Assembly (NCBI GenBank): GCA_028289305.1
Contig: JANQQO010000068.1
Coordinates: 1-5,290 of the forward strand
From: Rickettsiales bacterium
Lineage (GTDB): Bacteria > Pseudomonadota > Alphaproteobacteria > Rickettsiales > JANQQO01
Direction: 5' to 3'
Length of the DNA stretch: 5,290 bases
The notes beneath the pieces were generated by a model that worked only from the letters and a program-made list of their open reading frames with translations, did not search any database and had not been told where the DNA came from. The stretch's first letter is position 1, and every line of letters starts with the position of its first letter. The translations under genes were made by a program, and so were the position numbers. Below, in pieces: positions 4,425-5,290 of this stretch.

Positions 4425-5290
4425 GCAGTTTTGCGCTTCTTAGCGGTTTTCTTTGTAGGTTTAGTGGTTTTGCTTCCGCTCTTGGTAATTTTTTTCACCA
4501 CTCCACGGGGTTTTGTTGCATTGTTTTCAATCGCATCCACTGCCGCCAGCGCCGTGATATTCAATATTTCCGACACGGTAGAATTCATCGGCACAATCTG
4601 CACCGGGTACTCCGTACCGATCAGAATCGGCCCAATCAGCGTGCCACCGCCCAGCTCTTGCAAGAGCTTAGAGGCAATATTCGCCGAATGCAGTGCCGGC
4701 ATCACCAATACATTCGCCGGTCCAGACAGTCGGCAGAAAGGATAAAGCTGCATCAGCTCTTCATCCAGCGCCACATCCGGCGCCATCTCCCCGTCATATT
4801 CAAAATCCACCTTCTTGGTATCTAAAATCTCAATCGCTTTACGAATATGCTCGGTTTTCTGATGCAGTGGCTTACCAAAATTCGAGAAGGATAACAGCGC
4901 CACCCGTGGCTCATGTCCAAATTGTCGCGCTTTTTTCGCGCTCTCAATCGCAATGCCCGCAAGCTCCTCTGGCGTCGGCATCGCATTCACCGAGGTATCC
5001 GCAAAGAACACCGTCTGCCGGCTGCGCGATACCATCGCAGAAAGCCCTAACACCGGCTTATCCTTCTTCGCATCAATCACCTGTTGTACCGTGGTTAGCG
5101 TGTCGTAATAATTCCGCGTCAGCCCAGTCACCATCGCATCCGCATCACCACATGCCAGCATGCATGCTGCAAAAATATTCCGGTCATTCTTCACCAAGCG
5201 CACGCAATCGCGATGCAGCACGCCCTTGCGCTGCAATTTCTTGTACAAGAACTCAATATATTTATCGTTATCTTTGGTCAGCGCGGCATT
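4421..5290 (-). CDS. maeB: NADP-dependent malic enzyme, C-terminal phosphotransacetylase-like domain (5' end outside window)
   Basis: MaeB oxidatively decarboxylates malate to pyruvate, making CO2 and NADPH in the cytoplasm. Full-length enzymes have an N-terminal malic domain, an NAD(P)-binding domain and a C-terminal PTA/PTB-like domain. Only the last domain is visible here: 289 residues, open through the right edge and entering as NAALTKDNDKYIEFLYKKLQ. Recognisable blocks are DRNIFAACMLACGDADAMVTG, FADTSVNAMPTPEELA, EPRVALLSFSNFGKP, VDFEYDGEMAPDVAL, YPFCRLSGPANVLVMPALHS and LQELGGGTLIGPILIG. In MaeB this domain is not known as an active phosphotransacetylase; it serves oligomerisation and acetyl-CoA-type regulation. 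The CRLSGPANVLVMPA and DADAMVTG blocks are MaeB-like, arguing against a stand-alone Pta. The last 33 residues form an unusual Lys-rich tail (11 Lys, 2 Arg). The catalytic domains cannot be checked. Confidence 0.93.
   Translation of the reverse strand, partial: NAALTKDNDKYIEFLYKKLQRKGVLHRDCVRLVKNDRNIFAACMLACGDADAMVTGLTRNYYDTLTTVQQVIDAKKDKPVLGLSAMVSRSRQTVFFADTSVNAMPTPEELAGIAIESAKKARQFGHEPRVALLSFSNFGKPLHQKTEHIRKAIEILDTKKVDFEYDGEMAPDVALDEELMQLYPFCRLSGPANVLVMPALHSANIASKLLQELGGGTLIGPILIGTEYPVQIVPMNSTVSEILNITALAAVDAIENNATKPRGVVKKITKSGSKTTKPTKKTAKKRKTA

Noticed and set aside
3784..5290. maeB and rpsT Lys-rich tails as copies of one mobile or duplicated segment
   Set aside because: Their composition and codon patterns differ (Lys/Thr against Lys/Ala/Pro/Glu), and no shared DNA repeat is seen.

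Overview
The window looks like ordinary chromosomal DNA from an alphaproteobacterium of moderate GC content. The evidence is a DUF1467 protein (a family found almost only in Alphaproteobacteria), an alphaproteobacterial-type TrpS, and a three-domain-type malic enzyme (MaeB). No transposase, phage gene or CRISPR array is visible. I cannot name the genus; a metagenome-derived or little-studied lineage is plausible.

Layout from left to right. The 5' half of an initiator tRNA-fMet gene lies on the minus strand and runs off the left edge. About 100 bp with divergent promoter candidates follow, then a small plus-strand DUF1467 membrane protein. From there to the right edge every gene is on the minus strand. 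In transcription order these are: maeB (only its C-terminal phosphotransacetylase-like domain is inside the window), rpsT (ribosomal protein bS20), an orphan gene of 111 codons, trpS, and a DUF2079 multi-spanning membrane protein. The DUF2079 gene overlaps DUF1467 tail to tail by 54 bp.

Transcription units inferred from the sequence: maeB and rpsT are separated by 70 bp holding a candidate rpsT promoter. The orphan gene is a self-contained unit with a strong sigma70-type promoter in AT-rich DNA, a roughly 94-nt leader with four stem-loops, and a good intrinsic terminator. trpS and DUF2079 are 3 bp apart and almost certainly co-transcribed.

The genes are mainly housekeeping: translation (initiator tRNA, TrpS, bS20) and central carbon metabolism (MaeB). 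Most worth a second look are the orphan gene with its palindromic promoter and structured leader, the roughly 100-residue Lys/Ala tail on bS20 with a strict five-residue KK period, and a second, unrelated Lys-rich tail on the neighbouring MaeB. I found no clear multi-gene novel system (defence, biosynthetic or mobile).
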